A stretch of DNA of 64,000 bases, taken from assembly GCF_030811595.1 (NCBI RefSeq), contig NZ_JAUSRB010000002.1, forward strand, positions 6,510,001 through 6,574,000, read 5' to 3'. Each line of letters begins with the position of its first letter. Positions within the stretch are counted from its first letter, which is position 1. A model generated the notes under the pieces. That model ran no database searches. It saw nothing but the letters and a program-made list of their open reading frames with translations, and had not been told where the DNA came from. The translations under genes were made by a program, and so were the position numbers. The DNA is from Streptosporangium brasiliense (GTDB lineage Bacteria > Actinomycetota > Actinomycetes > Streptosporangiales > Streptosporangiaceae). Shown piece after piece: positions 25,011 through 33,527 of this stretch.

Positions 25011-28000
25011 ATGGCAGATGCGATCGAGGGGCGCTGTCCCGCTCTCGGCGGCCTGCGCGTCGGCATTCTCGGTCCCCTGGCGATGGACACCGCTGCCGGC
25101 CCGACGCGGGTCGGGGGCGCGCGGCTGCGGGCGTTGCTGGCCCGGCTGGTGCTGGACGCCGGGCGTGCCGTCCGGCCGGCGACCCTGGTCGAGGCGCTGT
25201 GGGGCGAGGTGGCACCGGCCGACCACCTGCACGCGCTGCAATCGCTGGTCTCCCGGTTACGGCGCGTCCTGGGCGACCCCGGGCTGCTCACCTCGGGCCC
25301 GGCCGGCTACCGGCTGGCCGTCGGACCGGACGCGGTCGACGCCGTCCGGTTCGAGCGGCTGGCCCGCGCCGGCCGGCGCGCGCACGCGCAGTCCCGGCCC
25401 GCCGAGGCCGCCGCCACCTTGCGCGAGGCCCTGAGCCTGTGGCGCGGCCCCGCCCTGGCGGACGTGCGTGAGGCACCGTTCGCCGCCGCCGAGGCCGAAC
25501 GGCTCGAGCGGGCCCGGTTGGCCACCCTGGAGGACCGGGTCGAAGCCGAGCTCGCGCTGGGCGCCGACCTCGACCTGGTCGCCGAGCTGGAGTCGCTGAC
25601 CGCCGCGCACCCCCTGCGTGAACGGCTGCACGCCCAGCTGATCCGAGCCCTGGCGCTGAACGGCCGCGGCGCCGAGGCGCTGGCCGCCTACCAGCGGGTC
25701 CGCGGCCTGCTGGCGGACAGTTTCGGCAGCGATCCCGGACCGCAGCTCCAGGAGGCCCACCTGGCGGTGTTGCGCGGCGAACTCCCCCGCTCCCGCCGAT
25801 CGCACGGCAATCTAGAGGTCCCGCTCACCAGCTTCGTGGGCCGCGACGACGACGTCCGCCGCGTGGCCGAACTGCTCGGCCGAGTACGGCTGGTCACCCT
25901 GGTCGGCCCCGGAGGAGCGGGCAAAACCCGGCTGGCCAACACCGTCGGCCGGCAGCTCACGCCCTCCGGCGGGGTCTGGTCCGTCCCGCTGGCCCCGGTC
26001 GGCGCGGACGAGGTGCCCCGCGTGGTGCTCGACCTGCTGCGGGGGCGCGAGCAGGGCGTGCCGCCGCGGCCTGTCACCCCGGAGACGGTCCTGGACCACC
26101 TGGTCGAGACACTCGCCGACGACGACCTGGTGCTGGTGCTGGACAACTGCGAGCACGTGATCGAGGCCGCCGCGACGCTCGCCGGGGCCCTGCTCGGCCG
26201 GTGCCCGGGGCTGCGGGTGCTGGCCACCAGCCGGGAACCCCTGCGGATCGACGGTGAGACCTTGCACCCGGTGCTCCCGCTGGAGCTGCCCGGACCGGGC
26301 TCGACGGCCGAGCGGGCCCGCGCCTGCGCGGCGGTCCGGCTGTTCCACGACCGGGCCGCCGCGGTGCGGCCGGGCTTCACCCTGGAAGGCGGCGCGCTGA
26401 CGGCGGCGGTGGAGATCTGTCGCCGCCTGGACGGCCTGCCGCTGGCGATCGAGCTGGCCGCGGCACGGTTGCGCGCCCTGCCGGTCGAGGCGGTCGCGGC
26501 ACGGCTGGACGACCGCTTCCGGCTGCTCACCGGGGGCAGCCGCACCGCACTGCCGCGGCACCGGACCTTGAGCGCCGCGGTGGCCTGGAGCTGGGACCTG
26601 CTCGACGCCGACGAGCGAGCGCTGCTGGAACGGCTGTCGGTCGTGCCCGGCACCTTCGCCGAGGACGCGGCGGAGGCGATCGGCCGGTCGGGCGACGCCC
26701 GGGAGCTGCTGACGGCGTTGGCCGACAAGTCCCTGCTGCACCCGGTGGAGCCTGCCGACCCGGTCGAGCCGCGCTACCGGGTGCTGGAGACCATCCGGGA
26801 ATACGGCCTCGAGCAACTGGCCCTGCGTGACGAGGTCGACGCCGTACGCGGGCGGCACGCCGGGTTCTTCCTCCGGCTGGCCGAGACCGCGGACTCGCAC
26901 CTGCGCACGTCCGACCAGCTGCGCTGGCTGGTCCGCCTGTCGGCGGAACGGGACAACCTGTCGGCCGCGATCCGCTGGGCGGTCGAGTCGGGCGACGCCG
27001 ACCTGGCGGTCAGGCTCGGCGCCGCGCTGTGCTGGTTCTGGTTCCTGCGGGACCACCCGCCGGAATCGCTGGACCTGCTCGGCCGGGTACTCCAGGCCCG
27101 CGGCTCGACCGAGCCGCGGGCACGCGCGCTGGTGGCCGTGGCGCACGCACTCGCCACCACTGAGGCCATCAGCCGACCCGACGAGGCGGAAGCGGCCTTC
27201 GACCGGATCAGGAAGGCGCTGGAGCGTCTCGCCCCCGGCACCCATCCCATTGTGGAGATGGCCCGGTTGGCGCTCGCCGTAAGCTCGGGACGCGATCGAG
27301 CCGCACCGGACGTGCCCGGTTCCCCGGACGGGCGGGCGGATCCGTGGAGCCGGTCGTTGGCCCTGCTGGCCCAAGGCGTGCTGGCCATGAACACCGGGCA
27401 CGCCGCCGAGGCGACGGAGGTGCTGGCACGCGCGCTGACCGGCTTCGAGGAACTCGGCGAGCGGTGGGGCCTGGCGATCACGCTGAGCACCCTGAACTCG
27501 GCGCTGCAGCGGGCCGGCGAACCGGCCGGTGCGCCCGCGCTGGCCGAGCGGGCCACCCGCTACTTCCGGGAACTCGGCATGCCCGAGCACACGATGGAGA
27601 ACGAGGTGGCGGCCGCGCTGCACCAGGCTCAGGCCGGCGACGTGGACGGCGGGCGGCGGCAGCTGACGGACCTGCTCGACCAGGTCGAGCGGACCGGGTC
27701 GGCGGAGTCGCGAGCTCAGGTGCGCCTGGGTCTGGCCCGGCTGGAACGGCGGGCCGGACGTCCGGGGCCGGCCCGCGAACACGCCCGGGCCGGCTTGGCC
27801 GAGGCGCCACCCGGCCGGTCGACCCCGCACCTGACCGCGTTGCTGCTGGGCGTCCTCGCCCAGGTGGACATCGCGGAGGGCTCCCCGGACGAGGCGGTAC
27901 GCCGGCTCGACCACCCGGCGGTGCACCTGACGCTGACCTGGCATACGCCGGTCGCGGCCTCGATCGCGGTCGTGGCCGCCGCGATCGAGCTGTGCCACGA

Positions 28001-28235
28001 CCGGCCGGAGCGCGCGGGACGGCTGCTCGGGGGCGCCACCGTGCTGCGGGGCTGGGACGACCTCGGCGACGCCGACGTGCGGATGATCACACAGCGGGCC
28101 ACGGCCGCCCTGGGCGCCGCCGGGTTCGCGGTCGCGCGCGCCGCGGGCGCGGCGATGTCGCGGGCCGAGGCCGAAGACCTGGTGTCGGCGATCATCACCG
28201 CGTCCGGGGCCGGCCGCGCCGGTCAGCCGGCGTGA
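25011..28235 (+). CDS. AfsR/SARP-like transcriptional regulator with NB-ARC and TPR regions
   Basis: This 1074-aa regulator has an OmpR-like DNA-binding domain at about 10-95 (VGILGPLAMDTAAG, LRALLARLVLDAG, ALQSLVSRLRRVLG) and a BTAD domain at about 100-250 (RFERLARAGRRAHAQ, RLHAQLIRALALNGRGAEALAAYQRVR). A STAND/NB-ARC ATPase at about 270-560 follows (FVGRDDDVRRVAELL, Walker A LVGPGGAGKTRLANT, Walker B LVLVLDNCEHV, GLPLAIELAAARLR). TPR-like helical repeats fill the C-terminus. Such proteins activate secondary-metabolite or stress genes when ATP and a partner open the STAND switch. ATG 25011 is favoured because MADAIEG precedes the domain; no strong SD is seen. The 3' end overlaps the convergent hydrolase by 13 nt. 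Confidence 0.93.
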   Translation: MADAIEGRCPALGGLRVGILGPLAMDTAAGPTRVGGARLRALLARLVLDAGRAVRPATLVEALWGEVAPADHLHALQSLVSRLRRVLGDPGLLTSGPAGYRLAVGPDAVDAVRFERLARAGRRAHAQSRPAEAAATLREALSLWRGPALADVREAPFAAAEAERLERARLATLEDRVEAELALGADLDLVAELESLTAAHPLRERLHAQLIRALALNGRGAEALAAYQRVRGLLADSFGSDPGPQLQEAHLAVLRGELPRSRRSHGNLEVPLTSFVGRDDDVRRVAELLGRVRLVTLVGPGGAGKTRLANTVGRQLTPSGGVWSVPLAPVGADEVPRVVLDLLRGREQGVPPRPVTPETVLDHLVETLADDDLVLVLDNCEHVIEAAATLAGALLGRCPGLRVLATSREPLRIDGETLHPVLPLELPGPGSTAERARACAAVRLFHDRAAAVRPGFTLEGGALTAAVEICRRLDGLPLAIELAAARLRALPVEAVAARLDDRFRLLTGGSRTALPRHRTLSAAVAWSWDLLDADERALLERLSVVPGTFAEDAAEAIGRSGDARELLTALADKSLLHPVEPADPVEPRYRVLETIREYGLEQLALRDEVDAVRGRHAGFFLRLAETADSHLRTSDQLRWLVRLSAERDNLSAAIRWAVESGDADLAVRLGAALCWFWFLRDHPPESLDLLGRVLQARGSTEPRARALVAVAHALATTEAISRPDEAEAAFDRIRKALERLAPGTHPIVEMARLALAVSSGRDRAAPDVPGSPDGRADPWSRSLALLAQGVLAMNTGHAAEATEVLARALTGFEELGERWGLAITLSTLNSALQRAGEPAGAPALAERATRYFRELGMPEHTMENEVAAALHQAQAGDVDGGRRQLTDLLDQVERTGSAESRAQVRLGLARLERRAGRPGPAREHARAGLAEAPPGRSTPHLTALLLGVLAQVDIAEGSPDEAVRRLDHPAVHLTLTWHTPVAASIAVVAAAIELCHDRPERAGRLLGGATVLRGWDDLGDADVRMITQRATAALGAAGFAVARAAGAAMSRAEAEDLVSAIITASGAGRAGQPA

Positions 28236-29509
28236 GCCGCGGCTGGCACGGGCTTGCCGAACATCGTGCAGATCACCGCGCTCTGGAGCGCCTGGGCGGC
28301 TTTGGCGATCTTCGGGGCGCCTCCGAACTCGCTCCAGAACTCCGTCGAGATGAGGACGGTCGCGGTGCGGCTCCCGGTGCGGTCGGTGACACTGGTGGTG
28401 AGGTAGCCGGGCATGCCGCCGTCGTGACCCCAGAAGGTGCCGCACGGGGTGGGACCGGTCTGGATGCCCAGCCCGTAGCCGGGCCCGTCCGGCTGCCGTG
28501 GGTCCACCGGCACGGTGGTGCGCATCTGTGCCAGCTGGGCGGCGGGCAGCAGCTTGCCGGACGTCAACGCGGTGGAGAAGCGGGCCCAGTCCTGCGTGGT
28601 GGACACCACCGCCCCGGCCGCCCCGCCCCACCCGGGGGCATTGCCGGAGACGTCCACGTGGCCGTTGCGACGTGCCCCGGCGAAGTGCCTGAACTCGGCC
28701 GGCACACTCGGTGGCATGTGGGCGGCATCCAGCTCGTAGCCGTGGGCATGGGGGCCACGCCAGGTGGAGTCCGTGGCGAAGTAGGTGTGGTTGAGACCGA
28801 GCGGCCGGGCGATCCGGTCCCGGACCAGATCGGCCAGGCTCCTCCCGGTGACCCGCTCCAGAACGGCGCCGATCGCGGCGTAGCCGGTGTTGCTGTACGA
28901 CCATTCCGTGCCCGGCGCGGACAGCGGATCGTGCTTCACCCCCACGGCGAGCAGCTCCGCCGGGGTCCACCGCCGCCGATCTTTGCCGAGGATCGACGGC
29001 CGGACCGCGGCGTCCTCGGTGTAGTCGAACAGGCCGCTGGTGTGGTTCAGCAGCATGCGCAACGTGATCGCCTTGCCGTTGGGCACCTTGCCGGGCAGCC
29101 ACCTCTCCACCGGGTCGGTCAGGGCGAGCTTGCCCTCGGCGACCAGTTGCAGTACGAGCGTGGCCATCATGGTCTTGGTGTTGGACCCCATCCGGAACTC
29201 GTCCCCCACCTTGAGCAGGTGATCCCGTCTGGTCCAGGTGGCCTGCTCGGCGATCTCGACCGGCCGGCCGCGGCCGTCGTCGACCCGCACGATCACGCCG
29301 GGCGCCCCGGCGTCCACCAGCTTGCGCGCCAACTGCTGCAGCTGAGCGCGCCGCGCCTCGGTGCCGCTCCAGGCCGCGGACGGCGTGGCCGCGGCGGCAG
29401 CCGGGAACGCCGCGGCCACGGCCAGACTCACGGTCAGCGCCGAAGCCGTGACCGTGCGCAGCAGACGTGACCGCACCGCACGGTCCGACAGAAAAACATG
29501 TTGGGACAT
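28223..29509 (-). CDS. Secreted serine hydrolase (class C beta-lactamase/DD-peptidase fold)
   Basis: This 428-aa exported enzyme has a signal peptide at 1 to about 42 (RLLRTVTASALTVSLAVAAAFPAAAAA). The penicillin-binding active-site motifs follow: SxxK as GSNTKTMM at about 110, YxN as YSNTGY at about 205, and a HxG-type third motif as WGHDGGMPG near 375. That profile fits D-alanyl-D-alanine carboxypeptidase/esterase EstB-like proteins of serine hydrolase family S12. ATG 29509 has GGAGG about nine bases upstream; a start 14 codons earlier lacks one. It acts outside the membrane, probably on peptidoglycan or an ester. Confidence 0.9.
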   Translation of the reverse strand: MSQHVFLSDRAVRSRLLRTVTASALTVSLAVAAAFPAAAAATPSAAWSGTEARRAQLQQLARKLVDAGAPGVIVRVDDGRGRPVEIAEQATWTRRDHLLKVGDEFRMGSNTKTMMATLVLQLVAEGKLALTDPVERWLPGKVPNGKAITLRMLLNHTSGLFDYTEDAAVRPSILGKDRRRWTPAELLAVGVKHDPLSAPGTEWSYSNTGYAAIGAVLERVTGRSLADLVRDRIARPLGLNHTYFATDSTWRGPHAHGYELDAAHMPPSVPAEFRHFAGARRNGHVDVSGNAPGWGGAAGAVVSTTQDWARFSTALTSGKLLPAAQLAQMRTTVPVDPRQPDGPGYGLGIQTGPTPCGTFWGHDGGMPGYLTTSVTDRTGSRTATVLISTEFWSEFGGAPKIAKAAQALQSAVICTMFGKPVPAAAHAG

Positions 29510-29825
29510 TGACCCGTTCCTCCGGGTGACAGGTGACGCGGACGACCTCACCCTCCAACCCGCCGCTCGCAGACCGCACCCAGCACGCTGTCAGCCGCCC
29601 GACCGAGTGTTCGGGCTTTTGTGAGTGTCCGGTCCCCGAGGCCGAGAAGGCCGCGCAGTGGCCGGCCGTCCACGTGCGCGTGACCGTGCGTAGGCTCTGT
29701 CCGGTGTAGCGGCCGGCGAGTGACACTATGACCTGCGTAAACGCTCCGGCGGCAAACAAGCGGCAGCGCGCCGGCAGCAAGGCCGTGATCCAGCCGCCCG
29801 CCGCGGACGGTCGCGGCGGGCGCTG
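29510..29825. other. Intergenic region between the hydrolase and the ars remnants
   Basis: About 316 bp, with the hydrolase promoter presumably near its right side. No gene, tRNA or clear hairpin was recognised. Confidence 0.4.
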
Positions 29826-30340
29826 TCAGGTGATGGCGGGGCTGCGCCGTTCGATCAGCACCACGTCGCGCCGGCGGTCGTGATGGCGGCCGATCCGTTC
29901 GCGGGTGCCGATCACCCGGAATCCGGCACGGGTGTGCAGGGCGAGGCCGGCGGTGTTCTCCGGGAAGACCCCGGATTGGATGGTCCAGATCCCTGCCGTC
30001 TCGGTGGAGGCGATCAGGGCGCCGAGCAGGGCGGCGCCTACGCCGCGGCGCACGGCGGGCGGCGGGCGGCGGGGTGGACGTAGACCGAGTGCTCGACCAC
30101 CCCGGCGTACGCGCACCGGTCCGACACCGCGCTCGCCGCCACCCAGCCCAGAATTCGCCCGGTCCCGTCCATGGCGACGTACCGGTGCGCGGGGAGCTTG
30201 GCGGCGTCGAAGTGGTCCCGGTCCGGGGCTTCGGTCTTGAAGGTGGCCTGTCCTTCGTCGATGCCGAGCTGGTAGATGGCCAGCACCTGGGTGGCGTGCT
30301 CAGGTGTCATGGCTGCGGTCTGCACGGTCATGTTCGTCAT
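29826..30340 (-). pseudogene. ArsN1/phosphinothricin-type N-acetyltransferase, frameshifted
   Basis: The N-terminal half (PEHATQVLAIYQLGIDEGQATFKTEAPDRDHFDAAKLPAHRYVAMDG, GWVAASAVSDRCAYAGVVEHSVYVHPAARR) is in one reverse frame. The C-terminal half (RGVGAALLGALIASTETAGIWTIQSGVFPENTAGLALHTRAGFRVIGTRERIG) is in another. The break lies at 30045-30070, in a GC-only stretch of short CCG/CCCG repeats that should encode the acetyl-CoA-binding Arg/Gly loop. Intact relatives acetylate phosphinothricin or arsinothricin and are linked to ars genes. The start overlaps the upstream arsC stop (ATGA). Confidence 0.85.
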
Positions 30341-30525
30341 GCCGGTCCCCGGTCGGAGGTCAGGTCACTGATCAGGGCGCGGATGCGGGTCTCGATCGCG
30401 TCGCGGATCGGGCGTACGGCCTGCGCCCCTTGCCCGGCGGGGCGTCCAGTTTCCAGTCCTCATACCGTTTGCCGGGGAAGATCGGGCAGGCATCGCCGCA
30501 GCCCATGGTGATGACCACGTCGCAG
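30337..30525 (-). pseudogene. arsC: arsC (arsenate reductase, LMW-phosphatase type) 3' remnant
   Basis: The reverse strand reads DVVITMGCGDACPIFPGKRYEDWKLDAPPGKG, the strongly conserved second half of thioredoxin-type ArsC. After one missing G in the run GGGG near 30430 it continues VRPIRDAIETRIRALISDL. The active-site CxxxxxR loop at the N-terminus is gone: upstream of DVVITMG the sequence is unrelated, and about 45 bp further lies the 250-bp repeat element. Thus the gene is both truncated and frameshifted. Its stop codon overlaps the acetyltransferase start, the relic of an arsC-arsN operon. Confidence 0.82.
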
Positions 30526-30568
30526 ACGAATCGATCAAGTCGTGTCTCATTGATCATGAGGCAGATCT

Positions 30569-30818
30569 CGGGTCCAGCCGAGATACGGCCAGAACCGGCC
30601 ATGGGTTGATCTTGAAGCCCCCAACCTGAGCGAAGTGCCAATCGCCAGTACGGCCAAGCTCCGCTTCCCCTTCCGAGATGAGCCAATCTCGGAAGTCGAC
30701 TCCATGCCGCGCTTCCGAGATTCCGCGTCCCAGAGTCGCGGAGACACTCCGGTTCACTTCCGAGATTACGAGCGTGATCGACTGATGGCCGGTCTTCCCC
30801 GTATCTCGGCTGGACCCG
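30569..30818 (-). mobile_element. 250-bp inverted-repeat element, copy A (MITE-like)
   Basis: The ends are perfect 20-bp inverted repeats (CGGGTCCAGCCGAGATACGG and its complement). The inverted similarity continues imperfectly for about 25 bp further (…CCGGCCAT…GATC). Inside are four copies of AATCTCGGAAG or close variants in alternating orientation. A second copy at 54167-54416, in opposite orientation, differs at only two positions. It contains no gene, though two reverse frames run open through it. Nothing in the window encodes a matching transposase. It sits just upstream of the truncated arsC. Confidence 0.85.
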
Positions 30819-30894
30819 AACGTCTGACGAAGCCCGGCTACGCTGAGCTTCCTCACGAGCTGGGATGCCGATGCGCAATGGGACGACGGTCGTC

Positions 30895-31377
30895 TCAGAA
30901 CATGTCACCGGCACGCAAGATCAACAGCAGGACGGCGGCCGCCAGTCCGATGCCCCCGGACCAGACGTACAGATAGACACGATCACTGATCGGCCCGACG
31001 AGCATGTCCTTCGAGCGCAGGTAGAGCCCCATGGCCCCGTAGACGAGGGACATCACCAGCAGCAACGCATCAAGCGCCCACAGCCCGCCCGCCCTCGACG
31101 GGCTCCCGCCAGGGGTGGTGACGTAGAACGACCCCAGGCCGAGGGCCACGTCGACGGTGAACAGGATGAGGAGCGCTTGCACCGTCAGCGCCACCCAGAC
31201 TCCGCCGGAGCCGAGCGGCTTGTCGGGCCCAGTCGGCGCCGCCGTGGGGACTGGACCCATTTCGCGCTCGTCCCGCTCGGTGACGCGCCGTTTCCTGGGC
31301 AGCTTCCAGTCCAACACGTCGCGCAGCAGGGACAAGATCCCCAGGAGGGCGGCGAAGATGCCGAGCACCAGCTCCAC
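30895..31377 (-). CDS. Small four-helix membrane protein, unknown function
   Basis: This protein of about 160 aa has four hydrophobic segments: LVLGIFAALLGILSLL (1-18), VWVALTVQALLILFTVDVALGL (about 65-87), LDALLLVMSLVYGAMGLYL (about 107-126) and YVWSGGIGLAAAVLLLILRAG (about 138-158). A charged cytoplasmic loop (WKLPRKRRVTERDERE) follows the first. No ATG lies in frame near the first helix; GTG 31377 is the best start, with no clear ribosome binding site, so it may be leaderless. I do not recognise the family. Confidence 0.6.
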   Translation of the reverse strand: MELVLGIFAALLGILSLLRDVLDWKLPRKRRVTERDEREMGPVPTAAPTGPDKPLGSGGVWVALTVQALLILFTVDVALGLGSFYVTTPGGSPSRAGGLWALDALLLVMSLVYGAMGLYLRSKDMLVGPISDRVYLYVWSGGIGLAAAVLLLILRAGDMF

Positions 31378-31750
31378 CGTGTCATCATGCGCGCGACGAC
31401 AGGGGCGGGCAAGGCACTCTCCCCAGGACACGGGGTCAAAGAGGTGGAACGGAATCCGGCGTTGTACCGAAGGGAGACAGTAACCCCTGCTGGTGACCAG
31501 ACTCCTCCCCATGACTGAGGACACCAGCGCCCATGATTGAGGACACCAGCGCGAACAGCGCGCACGAGTGGCAAGCCGCCACCTTCGTCTGTCCGCAGGT
31601 TCCTCAACCCCATGATTGGCAGCTGGTGACACGTTTCTTAACGGCACCCCGACCTGCCCGATGACGATCATGTAGCGTCCGGTCGGATGCGGGCCGTGGG
31701 CGGCTGGAATAGAGGAATGCCGTTACTGCCGCGTCGCCGTTCCTCCCGAG
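31378..31750. other. Intergenic region with short direct repeats
   Basis: About 370 bp without a gene. CATGACTGAGGACACCAGCG and CATGATTGAGGACACCAGCG follow each other directly near 31510-31552. The motif ATTGGCAGCTGGTGACACGTT near its end recurs at 41049. These look like remains of insertion-element ends. Confidence 0.5.
31615..31640. repeat. 26-bp dispersed repeat, copy 1
   Basis: It begins ATTGGCAGCTGGTGACACG and matches 41049-41074 in the same orientation with one mismatch. The sequences around the two copies differ. It may be an insertion-sequence end or a shared integration target. Confidence 0.6.
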
Positions 31751-32512
31751 TTGATGTGCCTGTCGTCGCGGCGGAGGTGGTTCCGCCGCGGTTGCGTACT
31801 CCCCGGCCGGCGGCGGGCGGCCCGGCGCCGCTACCAGGCCGCCCGCGCCGGCATCACCCTGCCCACCGACCCCGCACCGCAGCAGGAGGCCGGCGACCGG
31901 GAGGGCGAGCTGCAGGTGCGGCTGACCGCCCAGCGCATCCTCAGTGCTCGCCTGCGCGACGACCGCCCCGCAGACCAGCGCTCCACCCTCCCGGCCGCAC
32001 CGCCCTTCTGGGAAGGGATGCGACTGGACCTGGCCGGCGACACCCTCATCGACTTCGACCTGGCCGGCGGCCACGTCGCTGACGCCGTCTTCGACAAGGC
32101 GACCTTCCATGGGGACGTCAGGTTCGACGGGGCGACCTTCACCGAGCACGCCCGGTTCGTCGGGGCGACCTTCACCAAGACCCCTCGGCTGGGTGGGGCT
32201 GTGGTGGTCGATCCTGCCGCCGCTCATGTGTGGCCGGATGGGTGGTGGTTGGAGGTGACGCCGGAGGGGCTTGGCCGCCTGATCCGCGAGGAAGCAGACG
32301 GTGCCCCAGCCGGAGATGCCTGGCCGGAGCGGCGGGCCGGCGGTGGCCCTTGGCTATATACCGGACAGTGCGGCGACTCTGTCCGGTCACGCAGCGGCGT
32401 CACCCCAGACCAACGCCTCCGCACCGGTTCCCTCGCCGATTCGGTCCCATGGATCATTTGGCGGCAGATCGCCGAAACCCGCTTCCACCGAGCGGCACAA
32501 CGGGCCTCATGA
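31751..32512 (+). CDS. Pentapeptide-repeat protein, N-terminally shortened
   Basis: The 253-codon frame has RRRYQAARAGITLPTD and GELQVRLTAQRILSARLRDD. Pentapeptide-type repeats follow at about 105-150 (DLAGGHVADAVFDKATFHGDVRFDGATFTEHARFVGATF). A C-terminal cap is conserved in this actinobacterial family (HVWPDGWWLEVTPEGLGRLIREEADG, then RRAGGG…YTGQ). Relatives have more repeats and an N-terminal membrane-linked helical part that is not visible upstream here, so the gene is probably a shortened copy. ATG at 31754 follows a TTG with no strong SD. Pentapeptide proteins form right-handed beta helices; the function of this family is unknown. Confidence 0.6.
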   Translation: MMCLSSRRRWFRRGCVLPGRRRAARRRYQAARAGITLPTDPAPQQEAGDREGELQVRLTAQRILSARLRDDRPADQRSTLPAAPPFWEGMRLDLAGDTLIDFDLAGGHVADAVFDKATFHGDVRFDGATFTEHARFVGATFTKTPRLGGAVVVDPAAAHVWPDGWWLEVTPEGLGRLIREEADGAPAGDAWPERRAGGGPWLYTGQCGDSVRSRSGVTPDQRLRTGSLADSVPWIIWRQIAETRFHRAAQRAS

Positions 32513-32664
32513 CACCGACCGTTGCTTTCGTCGCTCAGAGCTACTTTGGGGCTCATCACACGGAACCGAGCGGAGGGCCAGCTAGGCAGTGTCTGACATT
32601 TCTGCATGGCTCGGCCGGATGCGCGGGCAACCGCTGGGGCAAGCTCCAGCGAACCCCGGTGCGG

Positions 32665-33150
32665 TCAGTGGCGATGCTCGGCGTGCGCCAACTCGGCGAA
32701 GAGCCGCTCTGCCTCGGGCGCCGGAAGCCGCTCTTCGAGCAGCGGCAGGTAGATCTCCTCTTCTTTTGCGAAATGCACCTTGACCAATGTGTACAGGCCG
32801 TAGAGGACGCGTCGTAGAGCGGCCCGGCGTTCGTCGCTGAGCCCTTCTCTTTCCACCGCCTTGCGCAGCGTGCTGAGCTCGTGTGCGAGACGGCCGATCT
32901 CGACGTGGTCCCTGGACATCGTCGCGGTCGCCTCCGCGGTCCCCATCACCCGGCCGATCACGGGGTACAGCATCCGGTCTTCGGCTTCGGCGTGCGGAAT
33001 GAGATGATCGCTCAAAAACAGCTCGAGATCGGCGAGTGCGGCGCCGAGCGCCTCGAGTGTCATGTGATCCAGCGTGTCGGCCACTGTCCTCAATGCTTCA
33101 ATGTGTGGCAGCAGGTGTGCATGTTCGTCACGCAGCGGTTGGGTCAGCAT
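32665..33150 (-). CDS. Hemerythrin-like domain protein
   Basis: This 161-aa protein is a four-helix hemerythrin-type bundle. The metal ligands are visible as H8 in RDEHAHLLPH, the HAEAEDRMLYP segment (HxxxE) at about 58-64, RDHVEIGRLAHEL at about 85 and HFAKEEEIYLPLLEE at about 130. Such proteins bind a di-iron centre and sense or carry oxygen, NO or iron. The ATG has AAGAGGAG 10 nt upstream, better than the start 13 codons earlier. It stands alone between mobile fragments. Confidence 0.9.
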   Translation of the reverse strand: MLTQPLRDEHAHLLPHIEALRTVADTLDHMTLEALGAALADLELFLSDHLIPHAEAEDRMLYPVIGRVMGTAEATATMSRDHVEIGRLAHELSTLRKAVEREGLSDERRAALRRVLYGLYTLVKVHFAKEEEIYLPLLEERLPAPEAERLFAELAHAEHRH

Positions 33151-33527
33151 GGTTGCGAGCTCCTCTTGCGGAACCGGCGAAGGGCACAAGGTATCGCCTT
33201 CTCATATTCGCCCCCTTCATCAGGCTACAGGAGGCCGCGTCGCTCGCCCCCGAGGGGTGGCAAGCATGGGTCATGAGCGCGGTCGCCCTATGGAGGGGGC
33301 AGACAAAGTACGCCGTTGCCCTTTCCGGCGTACTTGTCTGCCCTCCCAGGTAGGGCTGCGCGTCCGGCAAGAAGCAGTAAGGCCAGCAATACGGCCGGTA
33401 ATTCCGCTGGCGAAAATGCCTTCAGAAAAGCTGGCATTACAGGAAGCGTAAAAGCCTACCCCGCTGAGCTGGGCAGACCTCTGTCGCGGGGCGGCGCGAG
33501 TCGAGCGGTACGGCTCGCGCCCAGCGG
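33151..33527. other. Intergenic region with a long hairpin
   Basis: No gene is recognisable in these roughly 380 bp. The main feature is the inverted repeat at 33292-33347, listed separately. Confidence 0.45.
33292..33347. repeat. Long imperfect hairpin, related to a sequence at 53818
   Basis: GGAGGGGGCAGACAAAGTAC GCCG (33292-33315) pairs with CCGGCGTACTTGTCTGCCC TCC (33325-33347) across a 9-nt loop with small bulges. The right arm with its loop also matches, in reverse, 53815-53846 (GGGGGCAGACCAAGTAAGCC…AAAGGGC). It looks like two inverted copies of a roughly 27-bp dispersed sequence. Confidence 0.6.

Noticed and set aside
24870..29509. Secondary-metabolite gene cluster around the AfsR-like regulator
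   Set aside because: No synthase, synthetase or tailoring set lies nearby. The two-component/ABC genes and the regulator look like a stress or export locus.
25812..29780. Reverse open frame of more than 1300 codons opposite the AfsR-like regulator
   Set aside because: It is a shadow of the well-supported forward gene and the reverse hydrolase in another frame. Its residues are Arg/Gly/Pro-rich and match no family.
30554..30856. Protein-coding gene inside the 250-bp element
   Set aside because: Two frames are open at once in both copies and none looks like a protein. The inverted-repeat structure explains the sequence better.
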